Shown here in pieces: positions 25,425 to 34,700 of a stretch of 36,440 nt of DNA. The notes below the pieces were generated by a model. That model was not told where the DNA came from. It did not search any database and saw only the letters and a list, made by a program, of their open reading frames with translations. A program made the translations under genes and the position numbers. Every line of letters begins with the position of its first letter. The stretch's first letter is position 1. The stretch is from an uncultured Clostridia bacterium. Lineage in GTDB: Bacteria; Bacillota; Clostridia; Christensenellales; UBA1242. Where the stretch lies: assembly GCA_947628205.1 (NCBI GenBank), contig CANQYX010000010.1, positions 1 through 36,440 on the forward strand, in the 5' to 3' direction.

Positions 25425-25453
25425 ATTATAAACGCCAAATGCTTTTTTGTCAA
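25425..25453 (-). promoter_or_regulatory. Promoter of the 184-aa protein gene
   Basis: Minus strand: TTGACA (25453-25448), 17 bases, TATAAT (25430-25425). Both hexamers match the consensus fully. Confidence 0.85.
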
Positions 25454-25496
25454 TACGTTTTTTTAAAATTATTTAATAAATCAATTCGCTTTTAAC

Positions 25497-25525
25497 TTGA
25501 TTTAATTAAACAATTATGTTATAAT
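25497..25525 (+). promoter_or_regulatory. Promoter of valS
   Basis: TTGATT (25497-25502), 17 bases ending TGT, TATAAT (25520-25525). The leader to the ATG is about 48 bases, far too short for a T-box riboswitch, and no T-box consensus is present. Confidence 0.8.
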
Positions 25526-25579
25526 AACATAGTTTAGAATTTTTAAATAGAACTAATTGTTTTAAAAATTGGAGAAATT

Positions 25580-27997
25580 ATGTTAGACAATAAATACAAT
25601 ATTGAAGAAAAAGAAAAAAAGTGGGAAGAGTTCTGGCGAACTGAGGGCATTTATAAATTTGACCCTAATTCAAAAAAGCCAACCTTTTCAATAGATACGC
25701 CGCCACCAACAGTTAGTGGCGAGTTGCACATTGGGCATATTTATGGTTTTAGCCAAGCGGATATGTATGCGCGCTATAATAGAATGTTGGGCAAAAACCT
25801 TTTCTTTCCGCTTGGGTTTGATAACAACGGGCTGCCAACCGAGCTGTTGGTTGAAAAAAAGAAAAAAATTCAAGCACACTCCATCCCGCGTGAGGAATTT
25901 ACTAAAATTGCGCTTGAATTAGTGGATAGTTACAACCAAACGTATAGGGACATGATGGTGCGTTCGGGCATGAGTTGCGATTTAAGCTTGGGTTACAACA
26001 CAATTGACAATCGCAGCCAAAAAACCAGCCAAAAATCGTTTATCGATTTGGCAAAGCGCGGCATTGCTTACAGAGAAAACAAGCCAAGCCCATGGTGCAC
26101 AAAGTGCAGAACAAGCGTGGCACAATTTGAGTTGGAAGATAGAGATTTAGACAGCGTTTTCAACTATCTTAACTTTAAATTGGCGGATGGCAGCGGAACA
26201 ATCCCTATTGCCACCACCCGCCCCGAATTTTTGCCTGCCTGCGTTGCAATTTTTGTTAACCCAGAGGACAAACGCTATGCGCATTTAGTTGGCAAGCTTG
26301 TTAAAGTGCCGCTGTTTGAGGAGCGCGTTGTTAAAATTTATGCAGACAGCAAGGTCGGCATAGACAAAGGCACTGGCATTGTTATGTGCTGCACATTTGG
26401 CGACCAAACTGACGTTGAGTGGTGGAAGGAATATAAATTAGAATTAAAGCAAGCCATTGACGATGGTGGCCGCATGACAGATATTTGCGGAAAATATGCC
26501 GGGCTTAAAACGGCGGATGCACGCAAGGCAGTTATTGAAGATTTAAAAGCACAAGGTTATATTTATAAGCAAGACGCAATAACCCACAGCGTTAAAGTGC
26601 ACGAAAGGTGCGAACAACCAATTGAATTTTTAACTAAAAAGCAGTGGTTTATCCGCACCTCTACCCCAGAGTTAAAGCAAAAATGGGCAGAATTGGGCGA
26701 AAAACTTGTTTGGCACCCAGAAAGCATGAAAACACGCTATATGGCCTGGGTGGAAAATTTAAATCAGGACTGGAGCATTTCAAGGCAAAGATATTTTGGT
26801 GTGCCTTTCCCTGTTTGGTATTGCGCAAGTTGCGGCAAACCTCATTTTGCCGAAATTAAAGATTTGCCTGTTAACCCACTTTCAATAGAATACACTGGTA
26901 AATGCGAGTGCGGTTGCAGCAATTTTGTGCCAGAAAGCGATGTTATGGACACTTGGGCAACAAGTTCGGTTACCCCACAAATTAACACAAATTGGTTTGA
27001 GGATGAGCAATCTGCCAATAAAAAAATCCCTATGGACATGCGCTTTGCTGGGCGAGACATCATTACAACATGGTGTTTACGAACCATTATTAAAGCATAT
27101 TATCATCAAGGCACGCTGCCATGGAAAGAGTTAATTATTAATGGCTGGATGATGGCGGATAAAGGCATTAAAATTAGTAAACATTTATCCAACTCCAAAA
27201 TGAATTTAACCGAAATTATGCAAACCTATGGTGCGGATGTTGTTAGATATTTTAGCGCAAGTGGTGCTTATGGTCGCGATGTTATGTTTAACGATGAAGG
27301 CCTTAAAGACGGATATAAACTTTTGAATAAAATTTTCAACGGCAGCAAATTTGTTTTGAATTTTCTTTATGATTACACCCCTAAAAAGCCAGCTAAAATT
27401 TTGCCAGTGGATGAATATATTATGCACAAGTTTAACGAGGCATATCGTAAAACAATTGCCTTTTATAACGATGTTGAAATGGGCTACGCAAAAGCGGAAA
27501 TTGAAAAATTCTTTTACTTCTTTTGCGATAATTACATTGAGCTTGTTAAAAACAGATTATATAAGCCAGAAATTTATGGCGAGGACGCAAAAGCGAGCGC
27601 ACAATGGGCAAGCTACAATGTGCTGTTTAGAATGTTGCAACTTTTAGGCATAACAATGCCACACATTGCAGAAGAAATTTATCAAAACTATTTTAGAAAT
27701 TTTGAAAAAGAAAAAAGCATTCACCTAACCACCCTTTCCCCTATTAAGTTAAGCGAAAACAAAACAATAATTGCAAATGGCGATGAGGTGGTGGACATTG
27801 TTGCACGAGTTCGCCAATTTAAAAGCGAAAACAAATTGAGCCTAAAAACAGAAATTGAAGAGATTAAAATAACGGCTGAAAACTTAGATTTTATTAAAGC
27901 ATGCGAGCAAGATTTAAAAGCAGTTTGCGCAATTAAAAATGTTGAATATAATTTAGGCAAATTTGATGTTGCAATTGGAAAAGTTGTTGAAAATTAA
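25580..27997 (+). CDS. valS: Valyl-tRNA synthetase, archaeal type
   Basis: Charges tRNA-Val in the cytoplasm. 805 residues, class Ia. The HIGH motif is at 50-53 within PPPTVSGELHIGHIYGF. The second signature is KISKH (531-535), a variant of KMSKS. The editing (CP1) domain begins near ATTRPE (211-216). Zinc-type cysteines appear as CTKC (173-176) and CASC...CECGC (415-446). Features seen by eye to match the archaeal/Rickettsia group rather than the usual bacterial enzyme are GFDNNGLPTE, the PWCTKC...AQFELED block and GTGIVMCCTFGDQTDVEWW. It also lacks the C-terminal coiled-coil arm of bacterial ValRS, ending about 75 residues short. GGAG lies six bases before the ATG. It is monocistronic, with no T-box. 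Confidence 0.93.
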   Translation: MLDNKYNIEEKEKKWEEFWRTEGIYKFDPNSKKPTFSIDTPPPTVSGELHIGHIYGFSQADMYARYNRMLGKNLFFPLGFDNNGLPTELLVEKKKKIQAHSIPREEFTKIALELVDSYNQTYRDMMVRSGMSCDLSLGYNTIDNRSQKTSQKSFIDLAKRGIAYRENKPSPWCTKCRTSVAQFELEDRDLDSVFNYLNFKLADGSGTIPIATTRPEFLPACVAIFVNPEDKRYAHLVGKLVKVPLFEERVVKIYADSKVGIDKGTGIVMCCTFGDQTDVEWWKEYKLELKQAIDDGGRMTDICGKYAGLKTADARKAVIEDLKAQGYIYKQDAITHSVKVHERCEQPIEFLTKKQWFIRTSTPELKQKWAELGEKLVWHPESMKTRYMAWVENLNQDWSISRQRYFGVPFPVWYCASCGKPHFAEIKDLPVNPLSIEYTGKCECGCSNFVPESDVMDTWATSSVTPQINTNWFEDEQSANKKIPMDMRFAGRDIITTWCLRTIIKAYYHQGTLPWKELIINGWMMADKGIKISKHLSNSKMNLTEIMQTYGADVVRYFSASGAYGRDVMFNDEGLKDGYKLLNKIFNGSKFVLNFLYDYTPKKPAKILPVDEYIMHKFNEAYRKTIAFYNDVEMGYAKAEIEKFFYFFCDNYIELVKNRLYKPEIYGEDAKASAQWASYNVLFRMLQLLGITMPHIAEEIYQNYFRNFEKEKSIHLTTLSPIKLSENKTIIANGDEVVDIVARVRQFKSENKLSLKTEIEEIKITAENLDFIKACEQDLKAVCAIKNVEYNLGKFDVAIGKVVEN

Positions 27998-28026
27998 AAA
28001 AATCTCAGTTGAATCTGAGATTTTTT
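27997..28026. terminator. Terminator after valS, usable from both strands
   Basis: A 12-bp stem AAAAAATCTCAG / CTGAGATTTTTT with a six-base loop, T-runs on both strands. It starts on the last base of the valS stop. groEL converges from the other side, so one hairpin may serve both genes. Confidence 0.9.
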
Positions 28027-28133
28027 ATTTTTAAATAATTTTTTAATTTTTTTGCATTTTTATATGATTTTTTTGTTTTTTTTTGCATTTTTTATATAAA
28101 TTTTTGTGTTTTTTTAAATTTTTTTAGTTTTTA

Positions 28134-29738
28134 CTATCTTAATGGCCTATAATCAATATCCTCCATAACCTTGGCAACCACACACTCCGTTGTTAACAAA
28201 GTGGAAGCAACCGAGCAAGCAGATTCTAGCGCAGTGCGCGTTACTTTTGCTGGGTCGATGATGCCAGCATTTAATAGGTCGCAAAACTTGTTGTTCAGTG
28301 CATCATATCCATAATTAAAATTTTTGCTTGACAAAACTTTTTGAACAACCACGCCATCATCCACTCCTGCATTTTTGGCAATTTGTCGAATTGGTGCTTC
28401 TAGACAATTTAACACAATTGTTGCCCCAATTTTTTGGTCGCCATTTAGTTTGGAGATAAGGTCGGCAAGGGCAGATTTTGCGCGCAAAAGTGCCACTCCG
28501 CCACCAACGATTATTCCTTCTTCAATGGCAGATTGAGTAGCATTTAAAGCGTCTTCCATGCGCAACTTTTTTTCTTTCATTTCAAGTTCGCTTATTGCGC
28601 CAACATTTATAACTGCAATTCCTCCGTTTAACATGGCAATTCGTTCTATTAGTGTTTGCCTATCAAATAATTTTGAAGTGTGCGTCAACAGTTCTTTAAG
28701 TTCTTTTATTCGATTGCCAACCAAAATTTTATTGCCTTTTGCGCCAATTATAGTTGTTGTATCCTTATCCGCTTTTATTTTTGATGCGTGGCCTAAATCT
28801 TCAATTGTTATGTCGTTAAAATTGTTATAAACATCGCCCGAAACAAATTTTGCACCAACCGTTAAGGCAATATCGTCTAAAACCTTTTTGCGCCTATCCC
28901 CAAAATTGGGTGCCTTTACAGCAACGCATTTAAACACCTTGCGCATATTGTTCAAAACGATGGTTGTAAGGGCATCGCCTTCCAAATCTTCTGCAATTAT
29001 TAATAGTGAACCACCCTGTTTGTTAACCATGTCCATTATTGGCAAAATTTCGTTGATGTGGCTTATTTTTTTGTCGGTTATAAATATGTAAGGGTTGTCT
29101 AGTTCGGCCAACTGATGAGTTTGGTCGGTGCACATGTACGGGCTAACATATCCGCGGCTGATGCGCACACCATTAACCACCTTTAAGCTATCCACCGAAC
29201 TTTTTCCCTCTTCTATCGTTATAATTCCATCTTTGCCAACCATTTCATACGCTTTGGCAATTAAACACCCCGTTTGTTCGTTGCCTGCAGAGATTTTTGC
29301 AACTTGTTTTATAGAATTGATATCGTTAATAGGTTTAGAGCGTTTTTTTATTTCATCAACAACCAAATTTACAGCCGATTTTATGCCTTCGCGCAACATA
29401 ATGGGGTTTGCACCCATGTTGCACGATTTCAACCCTTCGCTAAAAATTTTTTCTGCTAAAATTGTTGCGGTTGTTGTGCCATCACCCGCAATATCGTTTG
29501 TTTTAGTTGTTGCCTCGCGCAATAGTTCGACAGCCGAATTTTCGATATTGTCTTCTAAAAAAATTTCTTTGGCAATCGTTACGCCATCATTTGTTATAAA
29601 TGATTGCCCTAATCTATCTGTGATTGCAACATTTCTGCCCTTTGGCCCAAGCGTTATTTTCACAGAGTCGGCAAGTATTTCAATGCCTTTTAATAGTTTA
29701 AGTTTTGCTTCGTTGCCCATACAAATTATTTTATACAT
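28134..29738 (-). CDS. groEL: GroEL (Hsp60) chaperonin
   Basis: The cytoplasmic folding chamber subunit. 534 residues. ATP-site motif AGDGTTTAT (84-92) with Asp86; the ATPase aspartate corresponds to Asp396 in RMEDAL. The chaperonin signature lies at 403-414 (SAIEEGIIVGGG). The N-terminus MYKIICMGNEAKLKLLKG aligns residue for residue with the usual start, so the ATG at 29738 is preferred over the one six codons later; it also has AGGGGTGAT upstream. The ATG overlaps the groES stop by eight bases, so translation is coupled. The usual GGM-rich C-terminal tail is absent; the protein ends DYRPLR. No terminator of its own; it likely uses the valS hairpin. Confidence 0.97.
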   Translation of the reverse strand: MYKIICMGNEAKLKLLKGIEILADSVKITLGPKGRNVAITDRLGQSFITNDGVTIAKEIFLEDNIENSAVELLREATTKTNDIAGDGTTTATILAEKIFSEGLKSCNMGANPIMLREGIKSAVNLVVDEIKKRSKPINDINSIKQVAKISAGNEQTGCLIAKAYEMVGKDGIITIEEGKSSVDSLKVVNGVRISRGYVSPYMCTDQTHQLAELDNPYIFITDKKISHINEILPIMDMVNKQGGSLLIIAEDLEGDALTTIVLNNMRKVFKCVAVKAPNFGDRRKKVLDDIALTVGAKFVSGDVYNNFNDITIEDLGHASKIKADKDTTTIIGAKGNKILVGNRIKELKELLTHTSKLFDRQTLIERIAMLNGGIAVINVGAISELEMKEKKLRMEDALNATQSAIEEGIIVGGGVALLRAKSALADLISKLNGDQKIGATIVLNCLEAPIRQIAKNAGVDDGVVVQKVLSSKNFNYGYDALNNKFCDLLNAGIIDPAKVTRTALESACSVASTLLTTECVVAKVMEDIDYRPLR

Positions 29739-30018
29739 TTTCTATCACCCCTATAATGTCAATTTGGCGCATTAAAATGTAAATGGTGTTATCCAATTTA
29801 ATTTCCGCACCTGCATATTTGTTAAAAATAACCTTATTGCCCACCTTAACCTTCATCTGACTTTTTGTATAATCCAAATTTTCGCCATCTCCAACTGCAA
29901 CTATAGTGCCAAATTGTGGCTTTTCTTTTGCAGTATCAGGCAAAATAATTCCGGATTTTTGTTCGTTTTGCTCCTCAGGCAAAATAAGCACTCTGTCAAA
30001 AAGTGGTTTAACTTTCAT
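29731..30018 (-). CDS. groES: GroES (Hsp10) co-chaperonin
   Basis: The lid of the GroEL chamber. 95 residues. The N-terminus MKVKPLFDRVLILPEE, the mobile loop with SGIILPDTAKEKP, and GTIVAVG are diagnostic. Start choice: the ATG at 30018 has GGGAGGT four to five bases upstream; a longer frame to 30066 runs through the -10 box and is rejected. It is first in the groES-groEL unit. No CIRCE inverted repeat (TTAGCACTC-N9-GAGTGCTAA) is present upstream, so HrcA control of this operon is not evident. Confidence 0.96.
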   Translation of the reverse strand: MKVKPLFDRVLILPEEQNEQKSGIILPDTAKEKPQFGTIVAVGDGENLDYTKSQMKVKVGNKVIFNKYAGAEIKLDNTIYILMRQIDIIGVIENV

Positions 30019-30034
30019 TTTTACCTCCCGCATG

Positions 30035-30040
30035 ATTATA
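30035..30040 (-). promoter_or_regulatory. Probable -10 box of groES-groEL
   Basis: TATAAT on the minus strand, 16 bases before the ATG. The start would leave a very short leader containing little more than the ribosome binding site. No convincing -35 lies at 16-18 bases. Confidence 0.45.
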
Positions 30041-30141
30041 TCCATAAACGGCAGTTTTTTAACCAAAGATTGCCAGTTTTAATAAAAAATATTCCTTAAC
30101 TAATTAAACATAAAAATTCTATTTTTTTAATAAATATCTAT

Positions 30142-30873
30142 ATGCAAGAGTTTCAATTTGACATAAAAGAATATAAAAAGAAAATTGCAAGTTCTAATTC
30201 GCGTAGCGTGCCATTGTTTGTTTATGTGTTTTTTTGTGTTATTTTGTTGGGTGTTGTGTATTTTTTAAAGCCCAACACAAATAAAACTAACAAATTTTAT
30301 TTTGTTGAAATAAATAATTTTTTAAATTACAACGCGGCAAACGAACTTTCAATAAAAATGCAAGAAAAAGGCGGCGCGGGTTATATTTATTTTGACGGAA
30401 AGTATCATGTTTTGGCAAGTTTTTATCCAAATGAAAGCAATGCCGAAACAGTTTGCAAAAATTTAAAAACTGACTATCCAACTGCCACTGTTTTTTGTTT
30501 GGATTATAAGGAAAAAATTAATTTAGAATACCTATCCGAAAATCAAAAAAACACCACAAAAACCTTAATTGAAAATTGCAAAAATTGTGTTGATGAAATT
30601 TATGGCAACATCTTATCGTTTGACAAATGCGAAATTGACAAACAACAACTAATTTTAAACTTTAAAAGCATTGAAATTCGGTTTAACGATTGCTCAAATG
30701 ACTTTATGCAAGCTTTTAATGCGGACAGTAAATTTAACAAAGCCAAAACATATTTAAACGAAATGGAGTTGTCAATAAAAAATTTAACCAATGAAAACTT
30801 AAAACCTTATATGTTAAAGTATGAACAAATAAAATTTACAATTAATTTTTTGAACATAATATCTTGCTTTTAA
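30142..30873 (+). CDS. Membrane-anchored protein with SPOR-like domain
   Basis: A 243-residue protein. It has a basic cytoplasmic N-terminus (1-22) and one membrane helix (about 23-43). A ~75-residue domain (about 51-127) has the strand-helix-strand-helix pattern of SPOR peptidoglycan-binding domains: YFVEINNF, a helix, GGAGYIYFDGKYHVLASFY, a helix, then a final strand. The remainder is helical (about 130-240). SPOR proteins bind denuded glycan strands at the septum or spore; the assignment rests on pattern only. There is no ribosome binding site before the ATG. It is divergent from groES. Confidence 0.7.
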   Translation: MQEFQFDIKEYKKKIASSNSRSVPLFVYVFFCVILLGVVYFLKPNTNKTNKFYFVEINNFLNYNAANELSIKMQEKGGAGYIYFDGKYHVLASFYPNESNAETVCKNLKTDYPTATVFCLDYKEKINLEYLSENQKNTTKTLIENCKNCVDEIYGNILSFDKCEIDKQQLILNFKSIEIRFNDCSNDFMQAFNADSKFNKAKTYLNEMELSIKNLTNENLKPYMLKYEQIKFTINFLNIISCF

Positions 30874-30955
30874 TTTGCTAAAAATTCGTAAAAATTTTAA
30901 AAAATTATGATTTTTTTGTCATTTTTTTAATTTTTTTGCAGTTTTTTGTTGTTTT

Positions 30956-31318
30956 TTAATTTTTTTTGTTAATTTCTATAATTTGCCAAATCGCCAACCC
31001 TATTAAGAACAAAGCAAAAAGTTTTTTCAAAATAACGTTTGATAGATGAGTTGCCAACAATGCTCCACCCAAACTAAACACACATCCAACAACTGCCAAC
31101 AGCCAAGTTTCTTTAAACGCCACAAGATGATTTTTTATATGAATAAATAATGCCATAACACTCATTGGCAAAAACGCAATTAAATTTATGCCTTGTGCTT
31201 TTAGCTGCTTATAATTTAAAAAAATTGTTAAAAGAGGAATGGTAAGCGTTCCACCTCCCATGCCCATTCCGCCAATAATTCCGCCTAAAAAGCCAACTAC
31301 AATTTCCCAAAAAATCAT
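30956..31318 (-). CDS. Half-size TauE/SafE (TSUP) permease subunit B
   Basis: A 120-residue membrane protein with about four hydrophobic segments. The N-terminal glycine-rich motif GGIIGGMGMGGGTLTIPLL is characteristic of TSUP transporters, which export or import sulfite, organosulfonates or related anions. A normal member has about 250 residues built from two homologous halves; this is one half. AGGAAAG precedes the ATG. It starts nine bases after the partner half gene, so the pair probably assembles as a heterodimer. The substrate cannot be inferred. Confidence 0.85.
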   Translation of the reverse strand: MIFWEIVVGFLGGIIGGMGMGGGTLTIPLLTIFLNYKQLKAQGINLIAFLPMSVMALFIHIKNHLVAFKETWLLAVVGCVFSLGGALLATHLSNVILKKLFALFLIGLAIWQIIEINKKN

Positions 31319-31327
31319 AACACTTTC

Positions 31328-31690
31328 CTATTTTATAAGCATGCCCACACCGCCCAACAACATAAAGAAAACAAAAATGCCTTTTATAACTTTGTTGTTC
31401 ATTTTGTTCAATAGCGATGCACCCACAACTCCACCTAAAATTATCCCCAAAATTACCGGCCAACCATGGGCAAAACTTATTGCGTTATTACACAAATATA
31501 CTATTGTGCTTACTAAACTTATTGGCAAAATTACAAAAAGTGCAGTTGCCTGCGCTTTTTTTTGTTCTAAACCAAAAAGTTTGTTTAAAACTGGCACAAC
31601 AACCATACCGCCACCGCCACCAAAAAAACCATTAATAAGCCCAATTATTGCACCAAAAATTAGAATGTAAATTTTTTTAACCTTTTTCAT
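31328..31690 (-). CDS. Half-size TauE/SafE (TSUP) permease subunit A
   Basis: A 120-residue membrane protein with about four hydrophobic segments and the family motif GLINGFFGGGGGMVVVPVL near its N-terminus. It is the same length as the partner downstream but not identical. Start choice: the ATG at 31690 gives MKKVKKIYILIFG; a TTG six codons earlier lacks support. No Shine-Dalgarno sequence is visible; TATTAT lies five bases before the ATG, so a leaderless start is possible. It is first in a two-gene unit, convergent with the SPOR-like gene. Confidence 0.83.
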   Translation of the reverse strand: MKKVKKIYILIFGAIIGLINGFFGGGGGMVVVPVLNKLFGLEQKKAQATALFVILPISLVSTIVYLCNNAISFAHGWPVILGIILGGVVGASLLNKMNNKVIKGIFVFFMLLGGVGMLIK

Positions 31691-31723
31691 TACGAATAAT
31701 ATGTTCAATTTGCCAAAATTTAT

Positions 31724-31752
31724 TTGCTTTTTTTTTCTGTTTATATTATAAT
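31724..31752 (+). promoter_or_regulatory. Promoter of the 1,020-aa membrane protein gene
   Basis: TTGCTT (31724-31729), 17 bases, TATAAT (31747-31752), then a leader of about 30 bases to AGAGG and the ATG. Confidence 0.7.
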
Positions 31753-31788
31753 TATTTAGTTTATAGTTAAAAATTAAAAGAGGTTTTT

Positions 31789-34700
31789 ATGAAATTCAAA
31801 CAATGCATGGTCAAAACAAAATTTTTATTATTGGCATTTATGCTTATTTTAGCATCAATATTTGGTGTGGCTAAAATTAATAGCGTTGAGCAAGTTTATG
31901 CATCAAGTTTTTCAAGCTTTGAGCAAATTGACAACGCGTTTATAAACTCTAAATTTGATAGTAACACCAGTTCATCCTACCCTTTCAAGCCAAATGGCTA
32001 CGATGTTTCGTTTAACTCTAAGGATGAAGAAAACAAAGATGTTAATGGCGTAATAAATTTAAAGGACAAGGAGTATCAGTCAAAATACGCAAATTCTAAC
32101 CGTGATGAAGAAAAACAGTATGTTTTGATGATAAAATCTTCGGCAGAATACACAACCGCAAATTCTTATTCACTTGCGGCAAACAGCCATTATGAAATAA
32201 CTGTTATGGTTTACACTGATGTGGACGATGGCATTGCCTCGCTGTTTTTGTATGATTCGGATGCTACCAGCAACACTCTGCCAACAATCTGTGCAATTAA
32301 CGACATTTCGTCTTACAACAAATGGACTGAAATGAAATTTTATGTCAGCACAAGCCAATTTGCATCATTAAATGTAAAATTAGGGTTGGCGGCAAATGGC
32401 AATGGCGTTGCCCTGTTTGATAACTTAACGGTTAGAAAACTTAGCGAATCCGCGCTTAATAGTTTTAAAAATTCAAATTATGTAGATAGGCGAACAGATG
32501 ATGAAAAATATCTAGTTCAAAGCAGCGTTCTTTCGCCAAACAACAAATTGTTTACTAAATATGGCACTAACGATGTAGATTATTCTTACTATCGCACAGC
32601 GGAGGAAGATAAAGAACTTACAGATGGTTTAAACAACACCGCTTTTGTTGTTAACCACGACAAAAAAACATTTTCAATTTTCAAAACAACTGAAGATTAT
32701 TTTAAATTTAGCAAAAATAACATTTACCGAGTTTCTATTATTGCCAAAGCGGTAAACTTGGATGGTCAAGCAACGCTTAAATTAAACCAAACCGGAACGG
32801 ATCAAGACCCTAAAACTCAAACTGTTAACATCTCATCCGCAACCAACAGTTCGATGAATGGATATTCTGCACACAACATTTTTGTAAAAGCACCTAGCTT
32901 GAATGATGTTCAGTTCGAGTTGGAGTTGGATTTTGGCAGTGAAGATTCGGGCGCATCTGGGCAGGTTTACATTTCTAGCATCAATGTATATAAAGTGGAT
33001 TACGCAACTTACAATGCTGGAACTAAAATTTCTTTTGACGAAACAGACACAACTGGCATAGCAAACGGAGAATTTAATTCTTTAGAAATTACTGACGCAT
33101 TAAAACCATACCCTGCAACCGCCAGCTCTTGGGCAGTTTCTGCAGGTGACTCTTCATCAAAACAAGTTTATGGCATTGTTAATACGGACAAACCTGATTT
33201 TGATAAAATGGTTAGTGACAATGGCTTAACCAACTTGGCAGCAAATAATCCTTACGATGGCAGAAGCAACAATGTTTTAATGATGTACAATGCAAACTCC
33301 AACACGTTAACCTACACAAGTCCGGCAAAAACCATAACCGCAAGCAACAATTTAAGCGCAGTGAAATTTAAAATTTATCCTGTGCTTGCAAATGTTAAAG
33401 TTTCGCTTGTGCATAACAACAACGGAGAATATATTACTCTATGCTCAAAAAATATTCAAGAATCTAGCCAGTGGAATGACGAAGCAATTTACTTCACTTC
33501 ACCTTATCAAAACCTTGATTTATCCCTTCAAATAACATTAGACAGTCAGGGTTGGGGTGCCTGCTTTGTTGACGATGTGTCATTTGTTGAATCGGTTTCG
33601 CAGGATTTATTTGCCAACAACAACGGGTTTGATTTATCTAACCTAATGGCAACCGACAATTTAAATGAATTCGATTTTTCAAAATCTAATTTCTTTGTTG
33701 GCAGCGGCGATTTAAAAACTGTTGGAATTGTTGACATAACCAACTCTAACCTATCCGACATTGTTGCAATTTACGATCCGGAAGAATTGGAATTGTTAAG
33801 AAGTTATAGAGGAAGCAACAAAAATGTTTTGGTTATCAACGCGCAAGAAAAAGCAAGCTATTCCTTCAACTCTAAAGTTGGTTTCAGTTTAATTGCCAAC
33901 AGCTATTACAAACTTTCAATTGATGTGTTTACGCGCAACATTGAAGATAATGATGAAAACAAAAATGGCGCTTTCATTTCGCTTTCTAGTTTTGAAGAAT
34001 CTTTCAAAGAAATTAAAACAACCGGTTGGGAAACCTACACTTTCTACATTAAACCGGATTCAGACGCTAGTTTCACAACAATTAGTTTAGGGTTAGGCGG
34101 CGCTGAAAATGAATGTGTTGGCACAGTTTTCTTTGGAAACATCAATTTCACCCCACTAACTGAAGTCCAAAACGATGATGATTTTAACGCGCTTTCAAAA
34201 TCAACCCCTGCTTCTAGAACACTTGTATTAAACAAGGTTAAGGCGGACACAAATGAAAACGAAACAGAATCCGATTCTAACAACGAATCGAATAACTCAA
34301 TAAATTTGTGGTATTTCATCCCATCACTTCTGTTCGCAGTTGTAATTATCATCTGCGTGGTTGCAGTAATTCTTAAAAAAGTTAAATGGAAAAAACCGGG
34401 CAAAAAAGTTAAAAATTCATACGACCGCAACAAAACAGTTTCCGTTCAATATTACACAAGAAAAGCTTCTATCGAACGCGAAAAAAGAGTTCGCGAACTT
34501 CAAAAAGAAGTTGACAATTTAACTAACGACCGAACTAAATACGAGGAAGAATATAAACACGATTTATCTAAGATGCGCGAATTGAAAATTAAACGCGCCA
34601 GCGCAAGTGAAATTTCTGCGTTAGATAAAGATATGAAGAAAAACCGCAAACTCGCTTCCGCAATTGGCGTGAATATCGCCAAACTTGAAAACGAGTTGAG

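Noticed and set aside
25532..25579. T-box riboswitch before valS
   Set aside because: The leader is only about 48 bases, without the T-box sequence or a specifier stem. The A/T inverted repeat there (AATTTTTAAA/TTTAAAAATT) is weak.
30019..30141. CIRCE operator upstream of groES
   Set aside because: I looked for TTAGCACTC-N9-GAGTGCTAA and found only the unrelated direct repeat GGCAGTTTT / GCCAGTTTT.
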